This document shows, piece after piece, positions 10,352 through 22,216 of a stretch of 43,038 bases of DNA (positions are counted from its first letter, which is position 1; each line of letters begins with the position of its first letter). The DNA comes from Coriobacteriia bacterium (GTDB taxonomy: Bacteria > Actinomycetota > Coriobacteriia > Anaerosomatales > JAAXUF01): NCBI GenBank assembly GCA_013336165.1, contig JAAXUF010000013.1:1-43038 (forward strand). The letters run 5' to 3'. Position numbers and translations under genes: made by a program. The notes under the pieces were generated by a model. It made no database searches and had not been told where the DNA came from. It saw only the letters and a program-made list of their open reading frames with translations.

Positions 10352-10777
10352 TTAGCCGCGATTGTGTTTCTCGGCAAGCCTGACCTGGGTCTCGGCCCAA
10401 TTCAGGTCCCGAATCATCTCGGCACGCTCCCGTTCAGCTTCGCTGGGCAAAGCCTCCAAGCGCGCCTTGATGAGCTCAACCGACTCGCGGGCACGCGCCC
10501 CATCGATCGCAGAGACGTGAATTGCATCATCCGCCAGAATGATGACCCGATCCTCTTGGACTTGCAGATAGCCGCCCGAGACAGAGAAGAACTCCCAGTC
10601 GGATGCCGAGTCGCCAAAACGGAGTCGGACTTCGCCCGGAGCGAGCACAGCGACAAACGGGACGTGCATCGGCAGGATGCCGACCTCGCCACCGGTAGTC
10701 ATTGCCACCACCATCTGCACCTCATTGGTATAGAGGATGGACTCCGGGGTCACGATTTCGCAGAGAAGCGTTGCCAT
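10352..10777 (-). CDS. atpC: F1Fo ATP synthase epsilon subunit
   Basis: Central-stalk subunit that couples rotation and inhibits ATP hydrolysis. The 141-residue product has the N-terminal beta-sandwich (MATLLCEIVTPESILYTNEV, MTTGGEVGILPMHVPFVAVLAPGEVRL with the typical GILP-H-P motif, and SVSGGYLQVQEDRVIILAD). A two-helix C-terminal domain follows (AIDGARARESVELIKARLEAL onward). It lies nine bases after atpD, as usual, and is the last gene of the operon before the intrinsic terminator. Confidence 0.96.
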   Translation of the reverse strand: MATLLCEIVTPESILYTNEVQMVVAMTTGGEVGILPMHVPFVAVLAPGEVRLRFGDSASDWEFFSVSGGYLQVQEDRVIILADDAIHVSAIDGARARESVELIKARLEALPSEAERERAEMIRDLNWAETQVRLAEKHNRG

Positions 10778-10786
10778 GTGTGCTCC

Positions 10787-12217
<1,431 letters not shown>

Positions 12218-13114
12218 CTAACTCTGGTCTCCTTGCGCTGCGGCCCCGCCGACGATCTCGGCGATCTCCGTCGAAATCGCATCCTGCCGCGCCCGGTTGT
12301 AGCTGCGCGTCAGCGTAGTGATCATGTCAGACGCGTTGTCGGTCGCTGACTTCATCGCCGTGCGGCGCGCACCCTGCTCGGCCGCAGCGGATTCGAGCAT
12401 CGCACGGTAGATCAGCGCCTCTACGTACGCAGGAAGCAATTCGTTGAGAACCTCAGAACTCGAAGGCTCAAAGACATACTCCCGATAACCGCCCGCCGCC
12501 TCGACGTCCGCCTCGGCCTTCTGGAGCGCTTTGTACTCCACGGGAAGAAGCTGATGCGTCTCAGGCACCTGATCAGCGACGTTCTTGAAGCGATTGAACA
12601 GGACATAGACGGCGTCGATCGCGCCTGCCTCGTATTCCGAAATCACGTGATCGGCAATCATACGCGCGTCTGTGATGCCGGGCTGACCGGATACCCCCAC
12701 CTGCGAAATAGCCGGCTCCACGCCTCTGTAACGAAAATAGGCCAGTGCCTTCTTCCCACTCGTGATCAGCTCCGCCTCGATGCCCTGCTCCGCGCAGTCC
12801 TTCAGAAGCCTCTCCGTCATGCGAATGATGTTGCTGTTGAAAGCTCCGGCGAACCCTCTATCGGACACGATCGAGACGACGCAGATGCGGCGACGATCGT
12901 CGCGAACCTCAAGCAGCGGGTGGCTGGCGTCACTCACGTATCGAACGAGGTTTCCCAACACCTCGGCCATCGCAAGGGCATAGGGCCTCGCGCTTTCGAT
13001 CCGGTTCTGCGCTCTTTTCAATTTGGCAGTCGCCACCATTTCCATGGTGCGCGTGATCTGCCGCGTCGATTGGACGCTCGTTATCCGGTTCTTGATGTCC
13101 CGCAGAGTCGCCAT
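12218..13114 (-). CDS. atpG: F1Fo ATP synthase gamma subunit
   Basis: Rotor shaft of F1. The 298-residue protein begins MATLRDIKNRITSVQSTRQITRTMEMVATAKLKRAQ, the classic N-terminal coiled-coil helix. The central Rossmann-like part has VVSIVSDRGFAGAFNSNIIR. It ends with the second coiled-coil helix MKSATDNASDMITTLTRSYNRARQDAISTEIAEIVGGAAA. The gene starts 11 bases after atpA and abuts atpD with no gap. Length is normal for a bacterial gamma subunit with a modest insert near the middle (about residues 205-225). Confidence 0.96.
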   Translation of the reverse strand: MATLRDIKNRITSVQSTRQITRTMEMVATAKLKRAQNRIESARPYALAMAEVLGNLVRYVSDASHPLLEVRDDRRRICVVSIVSDRGFAGAFNSNIIRMTERLLKDCAEQGIEAELITSGKKALAYFRYRGVEPAISQVGVSGQPGITDARMIADHVISEYEAGAIDAVYVLFNRFKNVADQVPETHQLLPVEYKALQKAEADVEAAGGYREYVFEPSSSEVLNELLPAYVEALIYRAMLESAAAEQGARRTAMKSATDNASDMITTLTRSYNRARQDAISTEIAEIVGGAAAQGDQS

Positions 13115-13125
13115 AGCATGCGCCC

Positions 13126-14729
<1,604 letters not shown>

Positions 14730-14730
<1 letters not shown>

Positions 14731-15299
14731 TACGCTTCACCTCCAGTGTGTGCGGTCGAGAGCACCTGACGGGCACTCTCCAGTTGTGATGCAATGCTGG
14801 CATCGATCCGCTGCCCGTGAGCATCGAAGATGATCCCGCCGATGATCGCCGGATCCACCTTCTCCCGCAGGACGACGCCCTTGCCGAGATCGGCAGCGAA
14901 CTTGTTGATGATCGACTCACGAAGTGCTTCAGAGAGGGCGACCGCCGTTGTCACGTCGACTGCGACAATGCCGCGCTTCTCCTCGGCCACTCGGCCGTAC
15001 TCTTCCGTGACCCGCGAAAGCAGGTCGAAGTTCCCACGCTCGGCCATGATGACGAGCGTGTCGACAACGGCCGACTTCAGGCCGGAGAACACTCCGCGAA
15101 CGGTTGCGGCGCGCTTGGCCGCCGGAACGGCGGCATCGAGCACGGCGTCGCGCAAAGGCGCGCTGCTGCGCACCAGCCTCACGACCGCATCGAGCTGCAT
15201 GTGCACCTCGTCGACGACGCCCTCACTGGCGGCCGCGTCAAACAGCGCGTTCGCATAGGTTCCTACGATTTGTTTACCGAGCGTCCTGCTAATTCGCAT
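14730..15299 (-). CDS. atpH: F1Fo ATP synthase delta subunit
   Basis: Peripheral-stalk subunit joining the b dimer to the top of F1. The 189-residue product starts [23 protein letters not shown], the usual Y-A-AL motif. The C-terminal block [37 protein letters not shown] is diagnostic for OSCP/delta. The ATG at 15299 overlaps the atpF stop by 11 bases; upstream in-frame starts lie further inside atpF and add nothing conserved. Confidence 0.95.
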
Positions 15300-15789
15300 T
15301 GAGGCTCCCCGCCTCCGCAAGGTACTTCTCGACAACCTTCAGGTGGTCTTCCTTGCTCAGCTCGGAGCCGATCAGCTTGCCGGCCACAGCCACCGTCAGA
15401 TCCGCAACGGAACTCTGCAGTTCAGCGATCGCGGCGCGCTTCTCGCCCTCGATGGCCTCCCGTGCCTTCACCAGCAGCGCATCGTACTCGGCCTGGGCCT
15501 TGGTCGACGCTTCGACGCGAGTGACTTCGGCAGACTGCTTCGCCTGCTGCAGAATCGCACCAGCCTCTTTGCGAGCCTCGGCCATCGTGAGCCTGTATTC
15601 CTCGAGAAGGCGCTCGGCCTCAATCCTTGCGGACTCGGCACGCTCCAAACCTTCGCGAATCGTCTCGGCGCGCTTGTCGAGCATGCCGAGCAAAGCCGGC
15701 CACGCAAACTTGTTGAGCAGCAGGTAAATCAGGGCAAACGCAATCAGAGCCGGTATGAACTCTGCTATGTTCGGGATGATCGCTTTCAC
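15289..15789 (-). CDS. atpF: F1Fo ATP synthase b subunit
   Basis: Membrane-anchored peripheral stalk. A single N-terminal membrane helix (about residues 9-27, AEFIPALIAFALIYLLLNKFAWPAL) is followed by a long Ala/Glu/Arg-rich coiled coil to about residue 140. A short C-terminal delta-binding part follows (VADLTVAVAGKLIGSELSKEDH). Its 166 residues are standard. Translation starts at a GTG. Unlike mycobacteria, where b and delta are partly fused, the two are separate genes here. Confidence 0.95.
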   Translation of the reverse strand: MKAIIPNIAEFIPALIAFALIYLLLNKFAWPALLGMLDKRAETIREGLERAESARIEAERLLEEYRLTMAEARKEAGAILQQAKQSAEVTRVEASTKAQAEYDALLVKAREAIEGEKRAAIAELQSSVADLTVAVAGKLIGSELSKEDHLKVVEKYLAEAGSLNAN

Positions 15790-15827
15790 GGCACACTACC
15801 TCCAGTGCACGAAGGAAAGATGCCGGA

Positions 15828-16028
15828 CTAGGCGGCCTTCACGATGAGGGCAAGCACGAATCCGAGTAGCGCCAGCGCCTCAGAGAAGGCGGCAGACAGG
15901 ATGAACAGGGTGAAGACACGACCTGCCATTTCAGGCTGGCGAGCGGTTGCCGACGCAGCCTGTCCGCCCGCGAGACCGATGGCCAGACCAGCGCCGATGA
16001 CGGCGAGACCGTAACCGATTACGTTCAC
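15828..16028 (-). CDS. atpE: F1Fo ATP synthase c subunit (rotor ring)
   Basis: A 66-residue hairpin of two membrane helices, short for this family (usually 70-89). The polar loop is ARQPE (29-33). The ion-carrying acidic residue is Glu50 in AFSEALALLGFVLALIV. The residue after the glutamate is alanine, not the serine/threonine of the sodium-binding motif, so proton coupling is the better guess. Glycine repeats in helix 1 (GAGLAIGLAGG) fit ring packing. The start is a GTG four bases after a strong AGGAGG, and two hairpins precede it in the atpB-atpE gap. Confidence 0.95.
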   Translation of the reverse strand: MNVIGYGLAVIGAGLAIGLAGGQAASATARQPEMAGRVFTLFILSAAFSEALALLGFVLALIVKAA

Positions 16029-16046
16029 AATTCCTCCTCGTTACCG

Positions 16047-16109
16047 GTCCAGATCCTTCTTGATCTGGACTACTTTCCAACTATTCATGACGCCGGCAGC
16101 CTTGCCGGC
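16047..16109 (-). promoter_or_regulatory. Two intercistronic hairpins upstream of atpE
   Basis: The 94-base gap between atpB and atpE is the longest inside the ATP synthase operon. It holds two perfect inverted repeats: GCCGGC (16092-16097) with GCCGGC (16104-16109), and GTCCAGATC (16047-16055) with GATCTGGAC (16062-16070). In the RNA the second hairpin sits just before the AGGAGG ribosome-binding site of atpE. Neither is followed by a U-tract, so they are unlikely to be full terminators. A role in RNA stability or in raising c-subunit output is inferred, because c is needed at about ten copies per complex. Confidence 0.55.
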
Positions 16110-16122
16110 GATCGTGCCGATG

Positions 16123-16968
16123 CTAGTGCTCGTGCGCGGCCATGCCGATGTAGACGGCGCTCAAGAGCGTGAACACGTAAGCCTGCAATACCGCGACGAG
16201 GACTTCCATCGCGTAGAGCGCGGTCATCAGGACGATCCAGAGAATCGTCGGAACCGCACCGACTGTCGCGCCTCCCAGCCCGCTGCCCGTCTCGATCGCC
16301 AGGATGAGCGGCTCGGTGAACAGCGCCGTCAGAATCGCGAAGATGCCGAGGATGATATGCCCAGCATACATGTTCGCGTAAAGACGGACTGAGAGCGTGA
16401 GCACCCTGAGGAACGCGGAGAGAACCTCAATCGCCCAGACCAGGATGTTGATCGGAAAGAAGACGCCCTTGGGGGCAAAGCTCTTCATGTAGCCGATGAA
16501 GCCCTGCTCCTTGACCCCGACTGTGTTGAAGACGCCGAAGACCACCGTGGACAGAGCCACAGTGACACCCATGGTGCCGGTGCCGGGCTTGAAGCCAGGT
16601 ATGAGACCCAGAATGTTGTTGAAGAGGATGAAGAAGAAGACCGTTGCCAGGAACGGGAAGTACTTGTCGCTTCCGTGGCCAATCTGCGAGGCGGCGATGT
16701 CGTTGCGGATGAACTCCGTGAGCGCCTCGACACCGTTTGACAGCCTGCTCTTTGGTACGAGCGAAAGCTTCTTCACGGCGAAGAAGACGACAACCCCCAT
16801 CAGGATCAACGCCAAGATCATGAAGAAGATGTAGTTGGTGAGCACGAACTGGGTCGACCCGTAGGCCTCACCATTCACGTTCAGAGTGCTCAGAGAATGG
16901 AGTAGCTCCTCGACTTTGCCAGGCAAGAGATCAAACGGGCTATGCCCAGCCGATGCTGTACCCTCCAC
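16123..16968 (-). CDS. atpB: F1Fo ATP synthase a subunit
   Basis: Membrane stator that forms the ion half-channels. The 281-residue, multi-helix protein has the essential arginine in LTLSVRLYANMYAGH (Arg195), the preceding IEVLSAFLRVLTL helix and the FPFLATVFFFILFNNILGLIPGF segment typical of subunit a. The start is a GTG, three bases after the upstream AtpI-like gene. Confidence 0.95.
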   Translation of the reverse strand: MEGTASAGHSPFDLLPGKVEELLHSLSTLNVNGEAYGSTQFVLTNYIFFMILALILMGVVVFFAVKKLSLVPKSRLSNGVEALTEFIRNDIAASQIGHGSDKYFPFLATVFFFILFNNILGLIPGFKPGTGTMGVTVALSTVVFGVFNTVGVKEQGFIGYMKSFAPKGVFFPINILVWAIEVLSAFLRVLTLSVRLYANMYAGHIILGIFAILTALFTEPLILAIETGSGLGGATVGAVPTILWIVLMTALYAMEVLVAVLQAYVFTLLSAVYIGMAAHEH

Positions 16969-16971
16969 GCG

Positions 16972-17307
16972 CTATCTCCTCGTCTCTTTCGGCAACTCGT
17001 TGCCCGGCTTGGCATACCTCATGATGCTGATAACCGTGTACACCCCGGTTGCCAGCACATACGCACCGACCAGAGAGAGCCCGAAGTATGCGGACCCTGC
17101 TGGCGCTATCATGCGGTAGCCAAGCAGCAGTATAAAGGCGATGATCATGCCGCCAAAAACGGCGCCCATGACCACAATGAACCCAATGTCAGATTTCCCC
17201 CGCGCGGGCAGTCGAGTAGACCAGATGAGTGGAGCCAGCAAACCAAGACCGATCGCAAGTCCAAACGGCACAGCAAACCATGGCGTCGTGAGAAGTTGCA
17301 CTAGCAC
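16972..17307 (-). CDS. AtpI-like small membrane protein at the head of the atp operon
   Basis: A 111-residue protein with about four hydrophobic segments (residues 8-30, 42-65, 69-92 and a weaker one), and a charged C-terminus ending ELPKETRR. The position directly before atpB is that of atpI, whose product assists c-ring assembly or Mg transport in other bacteria. Sequence similarity to AtpI is not obvious by eye, so the name rests on position and membrane topology. It starts at a GTG with GGAG seven bases upstream. Confidence 0.6.
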   Translation of the reverse strand: MLVQLLTTPWFAVPFGLAIGLGLLAPLIWSTRLPARGKSDIGFIVVMGAVFGGMIIAFILLLGYRMIAPAGSAYFGLSLVGAYVLATGVYTVISIMRYAKPGNELPKETRR

Positions 17308-17385
17308 TTACCAGCTCCGGTTTCGACCCTTACCCATACCCACGCTTCCGGGAGTCGCCAGCCTGCAACGGCCGACGGCACGGCT

Positions 17386-17414
17386 ATAGTAACCGAACCA
17401 CTGCGCTGCCACAA
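17386..17414 (-). promoter_or_regulatory. Candidate promoter of the ATP synthase operon
   Basis: In the 145-base gap between the wecA-type gene and the AtpI-like gene, the minus strand has TTGTGG (17409-17414) and TACTAT (17386-17391) separated by 17 bases. Each hexamer matches the sigma-70-type consensus at four positions. It is placed about 80 bases before the first atp gene. A second promoter further upstream is not excluded. Confidence 0.4.
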
Positions 17415-17452
17415 CACATTCTCGACTTCTTCACCGAATGAAGAAGACATAT

Positions 17453-18553
17453 TTACTCGTCGCTTCGCGTATCGCCGTCTGAATGCTGCGCGATCTCGAA
17501 GAGGCCCAGCCAATAGGCCATGAAACCTGTGATGCCGAACAGCGCCACAACCGCAGCCACTTTGAGCGACGTCGTCGCATACCTGACGGCCCAGCCCCCA
17601 ACAGCCAGCGCGGCAGACCACACATAGATGATGAGAACGGTCTGCCGCTGGTTGAACCCACGGCCGAGTAGACGGTGATGGATGTGGCCCTTGTCGGCTT
17701 CGTGAATCGGGCGGCGGTGCACAAGCCGGCGTACGATGGCCGACGCCGTATCAAAGATCGGTACACCGACGATCAACAGCGGTACCGCCAAGGCGATGGC
17801 GGCCGTCGACTTGAGAACGCCCATCAGCGATATGCTGGCGAGCGCAAACCCGAGAAACAGCGCCCCCGAGTCGCCCATGATGATCGACGCCGGATTGAAG
17901 TTGTAGCGAAGGAACGCGACCGACGCGCCGATCACAGCCGCAGCCACAGCCGCGGCCTCAAGGCGGTTGCCTTGAGCAGCAATAACGAGCAGGCTCATGG
18001 CGGCGATCGCAGTGATGCCCGCAGCCAGACCATCAAGACCATCAATCAGGTTGATGATGTTGGAGAAGGCCGCGACATAGACGATCGTTATCGGCACCGC
18101 AAGGATCCCAAGCGCGACCAGACCGCCGCCGAACGGATTGCCGATGTATTCAATCTTCAGGCCCGATACGACCAGCACCGTCGCGGCCACAAGCGTGCCA
18201 AGGAACTTCCAGCCCGGCGACAGCGATTTGAGGTCGTCGATCAGTCCAACCATGAAGATGACTGCAAAACCGAGGAGTACCCCCACCATCTTCGTTTGAA
18301 CGGTGCCTCCACCCGTGATGGTGCCACCCCAGCCGAGATATATCTCGCCAAGGGCCTGGACGGCGATAGCAGCTAGAACTCCGACGAAAATCGCGACTCC
18401 GCCAAGTCTGGGTACCGGCTTGGTGTGCACGTCTCGGCGACCAGGGTAGTGCACCAATCCCCGCTTGAGCGCGAGCCATCGCACGAGGGGCGTCACAAGC
18501 AGTGTGACGACAGCTGCTACGAGCGCCAGGAATGCATAGTGGCGGATGCTCAC
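17453..18553 (-). CDS. wecA: WecA/TagO-type undecaprenyl-phosphate GlcNAc-1-phosphate transferase
   Basis: Transfers a sugar-1-phosphate (usually GlcNAc) from UDP-sugar to undecaprenyl phosphate, starting wall polymers or O-antigen. A 366-residue polytopic protein with the family's cytoplasmic loops: KPVPRLGG (45-52), [11 protein letters not shown] with Asp106/Asp107, NLIDGLDG (168-175), [18 protein letters not shown] (219-236) and the WecA/TagO-specific HIHH (290-293). It ends in a short acidic tail. The chosen start is a GTG overlapping the dCMP deaminase stop (GTGA). The same neighbour relation (sua5 ... rfe-atp) holds in mycobacteria. Its product could feed the WecG/TagA-type enzyme at 5322-6206. 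Confidence 0.92.
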   Translation of the reverse strand: MSIRHYAFLALVAAVVTLLVTPLVRWLALKRGLVHYPGRRDVHTKPVPRLGGVAIFVGVLAAIAVQALGEIYLGWGGTITGGGTVQTKMVGVLLGFAVIFMVGLIDDLKSLSPGWKFLGTLVAATVLVVSGLKIEYIGNPFGGGLVALGILAVPITIVYVAAFSNIINLIDGLDGLAAGITAIAAMSLLVIAAQGNRLEAAAVAAAVIGASVAFLRYNFNPASIIMGDSGALFLGFALASISLMGVLKSTAAIALAVPLLIVGVPIFDTASAIVRRLVHRRPIHEADKGHIHHRLLGRGFNQRQTVLIIYVWSAALAVGGWAVRYATTSLKVAAVVALFGITGFMAYWLGLFEIAQHSDGDTRSDE

Positions 18554-19011
18554 AACTCGGCGTCCTCGGCGGCGAAGCGACGGGGTATCACGCCGGCCTC
18601 GGCAAGCAGGGCCTCCGAGAGCGGATCGGGATACGGCTCGCGGAACACGATGTCGACCACACCGGCGTTCAGCAAGATCTTCGCGCATAGGACGCAGGGT
18701 TGGTGCGTGCAGTAGGCGGTCGCACCATCCATCGCGATACCGTACTTGGCCGACTGGATCACGGCGTTCTGCTCGGCATGGATGCCGCGACAGAGCTCAT
18801 GATGGCTGCCGGAAGGGATCGCGCGCTGTTCCCGGATGCAGCCGACGTCCTCGCAGTGCGCGAGACCGACCGGAACGCCGTTGTAGCCGGTGGCCAGGAT
18901 GCGCTTGTCTTTGACCAGCACCGCGCCGGTACTGCGGCGCAGACAGGTCGAGCGGCCGGAGACCTGCTCGGCTATGGCCATGAAGTATGCGTCCCAGGAA
19001 GGTCTCGGCAT
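18550..19011 (-). CDS. Deoxycytidylate (dCMP) deaminase
   Basis: Deaminates dCMP to dUMP, supplying thymidylate synthase. The 153-residue zinc enzyme has the motif [11 protein letters not shown] (His78, Glu80) and [14 protein letters not shown] (Cys106, Cys109). The extra CEDVGCIR segment is typical of ComEB/dCMP deaminases. The ATG at 19011 has AGGGGAG seven bases upstream and [11 protein letters not shown] is the usual start. It lies between upp and the wecA-type gene; with thyX nearby this gives a dCMP-dUMP-dTMP route. Confidence 0.92.
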   Translation of the reverse strand: MPRPSWDAYFMAIAEQVSGRSTCLRRSTGAVLVKDKRILATGYNGVPVGLAHCEDVGCIREQRAIPSGSHHELCRGIHAEQNAVIQSAKYGIAMDGATAYCTHQPCVLCAKILLNAGVVDIVFREPYPDPLSEALLAEAGVIPRRFAAEDAEL

Positions 19012-19030
19012 GATGTGGCTCCCCTGCCGG

Positions 19031-19681
19031 TTACTTGGTGCCGAATAGGCGGTCGCCCGCATCGCCGAGACCGGGCACGATGTAGCCGTGGTCGTTCAGG
19101 TGGTCGTCAATAGCGCACGTGTAGATGTGAACGTTGCTGTCGCAGTGCTTCATGACTTCCTCGATACCTTCGGGCGCGGCGATGATCACGAGCAGGTTGA
19201 TCTCACGGGCGCCTTTCCTGCGGAGAAACTCGATGGCGGCGCATGCCGAGCCGCCGGTTGCAAGCATCGGGTCGACGATCAGCACGTCGCGCTCGGCGAT
19301 GTCCTCAGGCAGCTTGCAGTAGTACTCGACCGGCTGGAGCGTCACGGGATCGCGGTACAGGCCGATATGACCGACGCGCGCCGCCGGGATGAGCTCGAGG
19401 ATGCCCTCGACCATGCCGAGTCCCGCCCGGAGCACCGGGATGACGGCGACCTTCTTGCCGGCAAGGACATACGATGTCGTCTCGGCAACCGGAGTGGTCA
19501 CGGAGGTCTCGGCGAGCTGGAAGCCGCGAGTCGCCTCGTAGGCTTCCAACATCGCGAGCTCTTTCACGAGCTCGCGGAACTGCTTCGAACCCGTCTTCGC
19601 ATCGCGCAGGATGGTCAGCTTGTGCTGAACCAGCGGGTGGTCGACGACGGTGACGTTGGCATAGTCGGCGAACTGGGCCAT
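19031..19681 (-). CDS. upp: Uracil phosphoribosyltransferase
   Basis: Salvages uracil to UMP with phosphoribosyl diphosphate. The 216-residue protein has the PRPP-binding block [13 protein letters not shown] (133-145), the [28 protein letters not shown] segment and the uracil-binding end [29 protein letters not shown], all characteristic. Length is normal. It lies 57 bases downstream of glyA. Confidence 0.96.
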   Translation of the reverse strand: MAQFADYANVTVVDHPLVQHKLTILRDAKTGSKQFRELVKELAMLEAYEATRGFQLAETSVTTPVAETTSYVLAGKKVAVIPVLRAGLGMVEGILELIPAARVGHIGLYRDPVTLQPVEYYCKLPEDIAERDVLIVDPMLATGGSACAAIEFLRRKGAREINLLVIIAAPEGIEEVMKHCDSNVHIYTCAIDDHLNDHGYIVPGLGDAGDRLFGTK

Positions 19682-19738
19682 TGCTGCTCCTCGTGCTCCT
19701 TGTCAGGTATGGCAGACGGTGATCGCAAGCAGGTGCGC

Positions 19739-20986
19739 CTAGAGTTCCGGGTACAGCGGGTGCTTCTCGAGCAGTGAGGCGACCTGCGCGCGCACGTCAT
19801 CGAGCGCCGAGGCGTTTTCGCGGTTGAACACAGTCTGAGCGACGAGGCATCCGATCGTGTGTGCCTCGCCTTCGGTGAACCCGCGGGTTGTGATCGCAGG
19901 TGAGCCGACGCGGATGCCGCTTGTCACGAACGGGCTTGCGGGATCGTTGGGGATCGCGTTCTTGTTTGTGGTTATGCCGACTTCCTCGAGGAGCTTCTCG
20001 GCGTCCTTGCCGGTGATGTCAGCCGGCCGAAGGTCCACCAGGAGGAGGTGATTGTCGGTACCGCCCGAGATCAGGCGCAGGCCACACTCCGCCATCGCAT
20101 TGCCCATGGCTTTCGCGTTGACGACCACTTGGTGGATATATGCCGAGAACTCCGGCTTCATCGCCTCGCCAAACGCAACAGCTTTCGCAGCGATGACGTG
20201 CTCGAGCGGTCCGCCCTGCAGCCCCGGGAAGACGGCCTTGTCCAGCGCAGCCTGATGCTCGGCCTTGCAGAGCACGAAACCGCTTCGCGGACCGCGCAAC
20301 GTCTTATGTGATGTCGAAGTCACGAAGTCGGCGTACGGCACGGGCGACGGATGTGCGCCCGTGGCGACAAGGCCGGCGATGTGAGCCATGTCGACCATGA
20401 GTACGGCGCCGACCTCGCCCGCAATTGCGCCGAACCTCTCGAAATCGATGATGCGCGGATACGCCGATGCGCCGGCGATGATCATCTTGGGACGGTGCTC
20501 CTTGGCCAGACGCTCGACCTCTTCGTAGTCGATGGTCTCGGTCTCGGGATTCAGGCCATAGGGCACGATATTGAACCACTTGCCGGAGAAGTTGACCGGC
20601 GAGCCGTGCGTGAGGTGCCCGCCTTGAGCCAGGTTCATGCCGAGGACGGTATCGCCCGGCATCAGCGCGGCGAAGTAGACGGCCATGTTGGCCTGCGCGC
20701 CGGCGTGCGGCTGCACATTAGCGTGATCGGCGCCGAAGAGCTGCTTGGCTCGGTCGCGGGCGATGTTCTCGACGATGTCGACCTTCTCGCAGCCGCCGTA
20801 GTAGCGCTTGCCGGGAAGGCCCTCGGCGTACTTGTTGGTGAGCACGGTGCCGGCAGCCTCAAGGACGGCCATGGACACGAAGTTCTCGGAAGCGATGAGC
20901 TCGATGGTCCCGCGCTGGCGAGCCAGTTCCGCGTCGATTGCGGCGGCGACTTCCGCGTCCTGTGCCGGAATGTACTTCAAAGCCAT
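19739..20986 (-). CDS. glyA: Serine hydroxymethyltransferase
   Basis: Interconverts serine and glycine with tetrahydrofolate, a main source of one-carbon units. The 415-residue protein has IELIASENF (28-36), [13 protein letters not shown] (53-65), the [23 protein letters not shown] strand and the pyridoxal-phosphate lysine in [14 protein letters not shown] (Lys228). Length and motifs are those of the bacterial enzyme. It is followed by upp and preceded by rpiB in the same direction. Confidence 0.97.
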   Translation of the reverse strand: MALKYIPAQDAEVAAAIDAELARQRGTIELIASENFVSMAVLEAAGTVLTNKYAEGLPGKRYYGGCEKVDIVENIARDRAKQLFGADHANVQPHAGAQANMAVYFAALMPGDTVLGMNLAQGGHLTHGSPVNFSGKWFNIVPYGLNPETETIDYEEVERLAKEHRPKMIIAGASAYPRIIDFERFGAIAGEVGAVLMVDMAHIAGLVATGAHPSPVPYADFVTSTSHKTLRGPRSGFVLCKAEHQAALDKAVFPGLQGGPLEHVIAAKAVAFGEAMKPEFSAYIHQVVVNAKAMGNAMAECGLRLISGGTDNHLLLVDLRPADITGKDAEKLLEEVGITTNKNAIPNDPASPFVTSGIRVGSPAITTRGFTEGEAHTIGCLVAQTVFNRENASALDDVRAQVASLLEKHPLYPEL

Positions 20987-21028
20987 GCTCGTTGCTTCCT
21001 CTCTAAGAAGACGCTTGATGTCCGCGGA

Positions 21029-21466
21029 TTATTCCGCGGCGGTTATCTTGTCCACGCGTTGCTGGTGCCTGCCGCCGGCGAAGTCTGTGCCGAGGAACGC
21101 ATCGACGATCTCGGCGTTGGTCGCTTCTGACACGAAACGGGCCGATACCGCGATCACGTTGGCGTCGTTGTGCTCACGAGCGAGCCGAGCGAACTCCGGA
21201 ACGGTCGCGTTGGCGGCCCGTACTCCTCGCACTTTGTTCGCCGCGATCGCCATGCCTATGCCCGTGCCGCACACCAGCACGCCGCGGTCGGCGTCGCCGT
21301 TCGCGACAGCTGTCCCCACCGCGATGGCGAAATCGGGGTAGTCGACCGATACGTCGGAGGCATCCGTGCCGACGTCAGCGACCTCGTATCCCCCGGCAAT
21401 CAGATGGGCCTTGATGAGTTCCTTCTGGTCAAACCCTGCATGATCGCTACCTATGACAACGCGCAT
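21029..21466 (-). CDS. rpiB: Ribose-5-phosphate isomerase B
   Basis: Interconverts ribose-5-phosphate and ribulose-5-phosphate. The 145-residue protein starts MRVVIGSDHAGFDQKE, has VDVGTD-type strands, and the catalytic cysteine in GVLVCGTGIGMAIAANK (Cys66), then REHNDANVIAVSAR. The family also includes sugar-phosphate isomerases such as LacAB, but the single-gene, RpiB-like context before glyA matches Gram-positive genomes. The in-frame extension upstream of 21466 is non-conserved and was dropped. Confidence 0.93.
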   Translation of the reverse strand: MRVVIGSDHAGFDQKELIKAHLIAGGYEVADVGTDASDVSVDYPDFAIAVGTAVANGDADRGVLVCGTGIGMAIAANKVRGVRAANATVPEFARLAREHNDANVIAVSARFVSEATNAEIVDAFLGTDFAGGRHQQRVDKITAAE

Positions 21467-21536
21467 AAGAAAAGACCTGTCCTCATCTCGCGGGCAGTGA
21501 ATGTGCCGATTGTACCGCAGGATACTGCTCGGCGGG

Positions 21537-22178
21537 CTAGTTGCCGCCCGATGCCGTCGCGAGAATTTCCTCGGCAGGAATCGCACCTTCGCGCAGGACC
21601 TTGGGCTCCGAACCCGTGCAGTCGACTACGGTGCTGGCGAGTTGGTGCCTCGTCTCTCCCCCGTCCAGCACGACGTCGGCGGCTTGGATGATCCGGAGTT
21701 CGATATCGGCAAAGGAGCCGGGCGCCGGGTTGCCGTGAGTGTTCGCGCTTGTCGCGATGATCGGGCCACCAGCCATGCGAATCAGATCAACGACAACCTC
21801 ATGGTCCGGCGAACGCAGCGCGATGGTGCCGTCGGGCGCGCGGAAATCGCGACCGACACGCTCGGATGCCTTCACAACCAGGGTGATCGGTCCGGGCCAG
21901 AACGCCTTCGCGAGCCGGTGGGCGTACTCAGGGACGTCGACCCCATAAATGTCCAGTGCATCTTCGTTCTCTACAAGCCAGGGCAGAGGCTGGTCAAACG
22001 GCCGTACTTTGACTTCAAAGATCTCCTGCGCGCCAAATTTTGAATCCGAAAGCGCACCGAGACCGTATACGGTCTCGGTGGGAAAAACCACGAGTCCGCC
22101 GTCACGGAGCACCGTGGCGGCAAGGTTTATCACTTCTGCGTTGGGGTTCTCCGAATCGATGTGGTAGGTCTTTGACAT
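21537..22178 (-). CDS. Threonylcarbamoyl-AMP synthase (Sua5/YrdC/TsaC)
   Basis: Makes threonylcarbamoyl-AMP for the t6A modification of tRNAs that read ANN codons. Motifs: VVFPTETVYGLGALS, the KVRPFDQPLPWLV loop (the KxR motif), PGPITLVVKAS and GPIIATSANTHGNPAPGSF. At 213 residues it is the single-domain form, without the C-terminal Sua5 domain. The ATG at 22178 has AAGGAGG nine bases upstream. It follows prmC, the conserved actinobacterial order. Confidence 0.94.
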   Translation of the reverse strand: MSKTYHIDSENPNAEVINLAATVLRDGGLVVFPTETVYGLGALSDSKFGAQEIFEVKVRPFDQPLPWLVENEDALDIYGVDVPEYAHRLAKAFWPGPITLVVKASERVGRDFRAPDGTIALRSPDHEVVVDLIRMAGGPIIATSANTHGNPAPGSFADIELRIIQAADVVLDGGETRHQLASTVVDCTGSEPKVLREGAIPAEEILATASGGN

Positions 22179-22216
22179 CTTGAAGCGCCTCCTTGAGTCT
22201 GCCCTGACCGAGACGT

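Noticed and set aside
17301-17450. 49-codon minus-strand frame between the wecA-type and AtpI-like genes
   Set aside because: No ribosome-binding site, low third-position GC unlike neighbours, and it overlaps the candidate atp promoter; not an AtpZ-like sequence.
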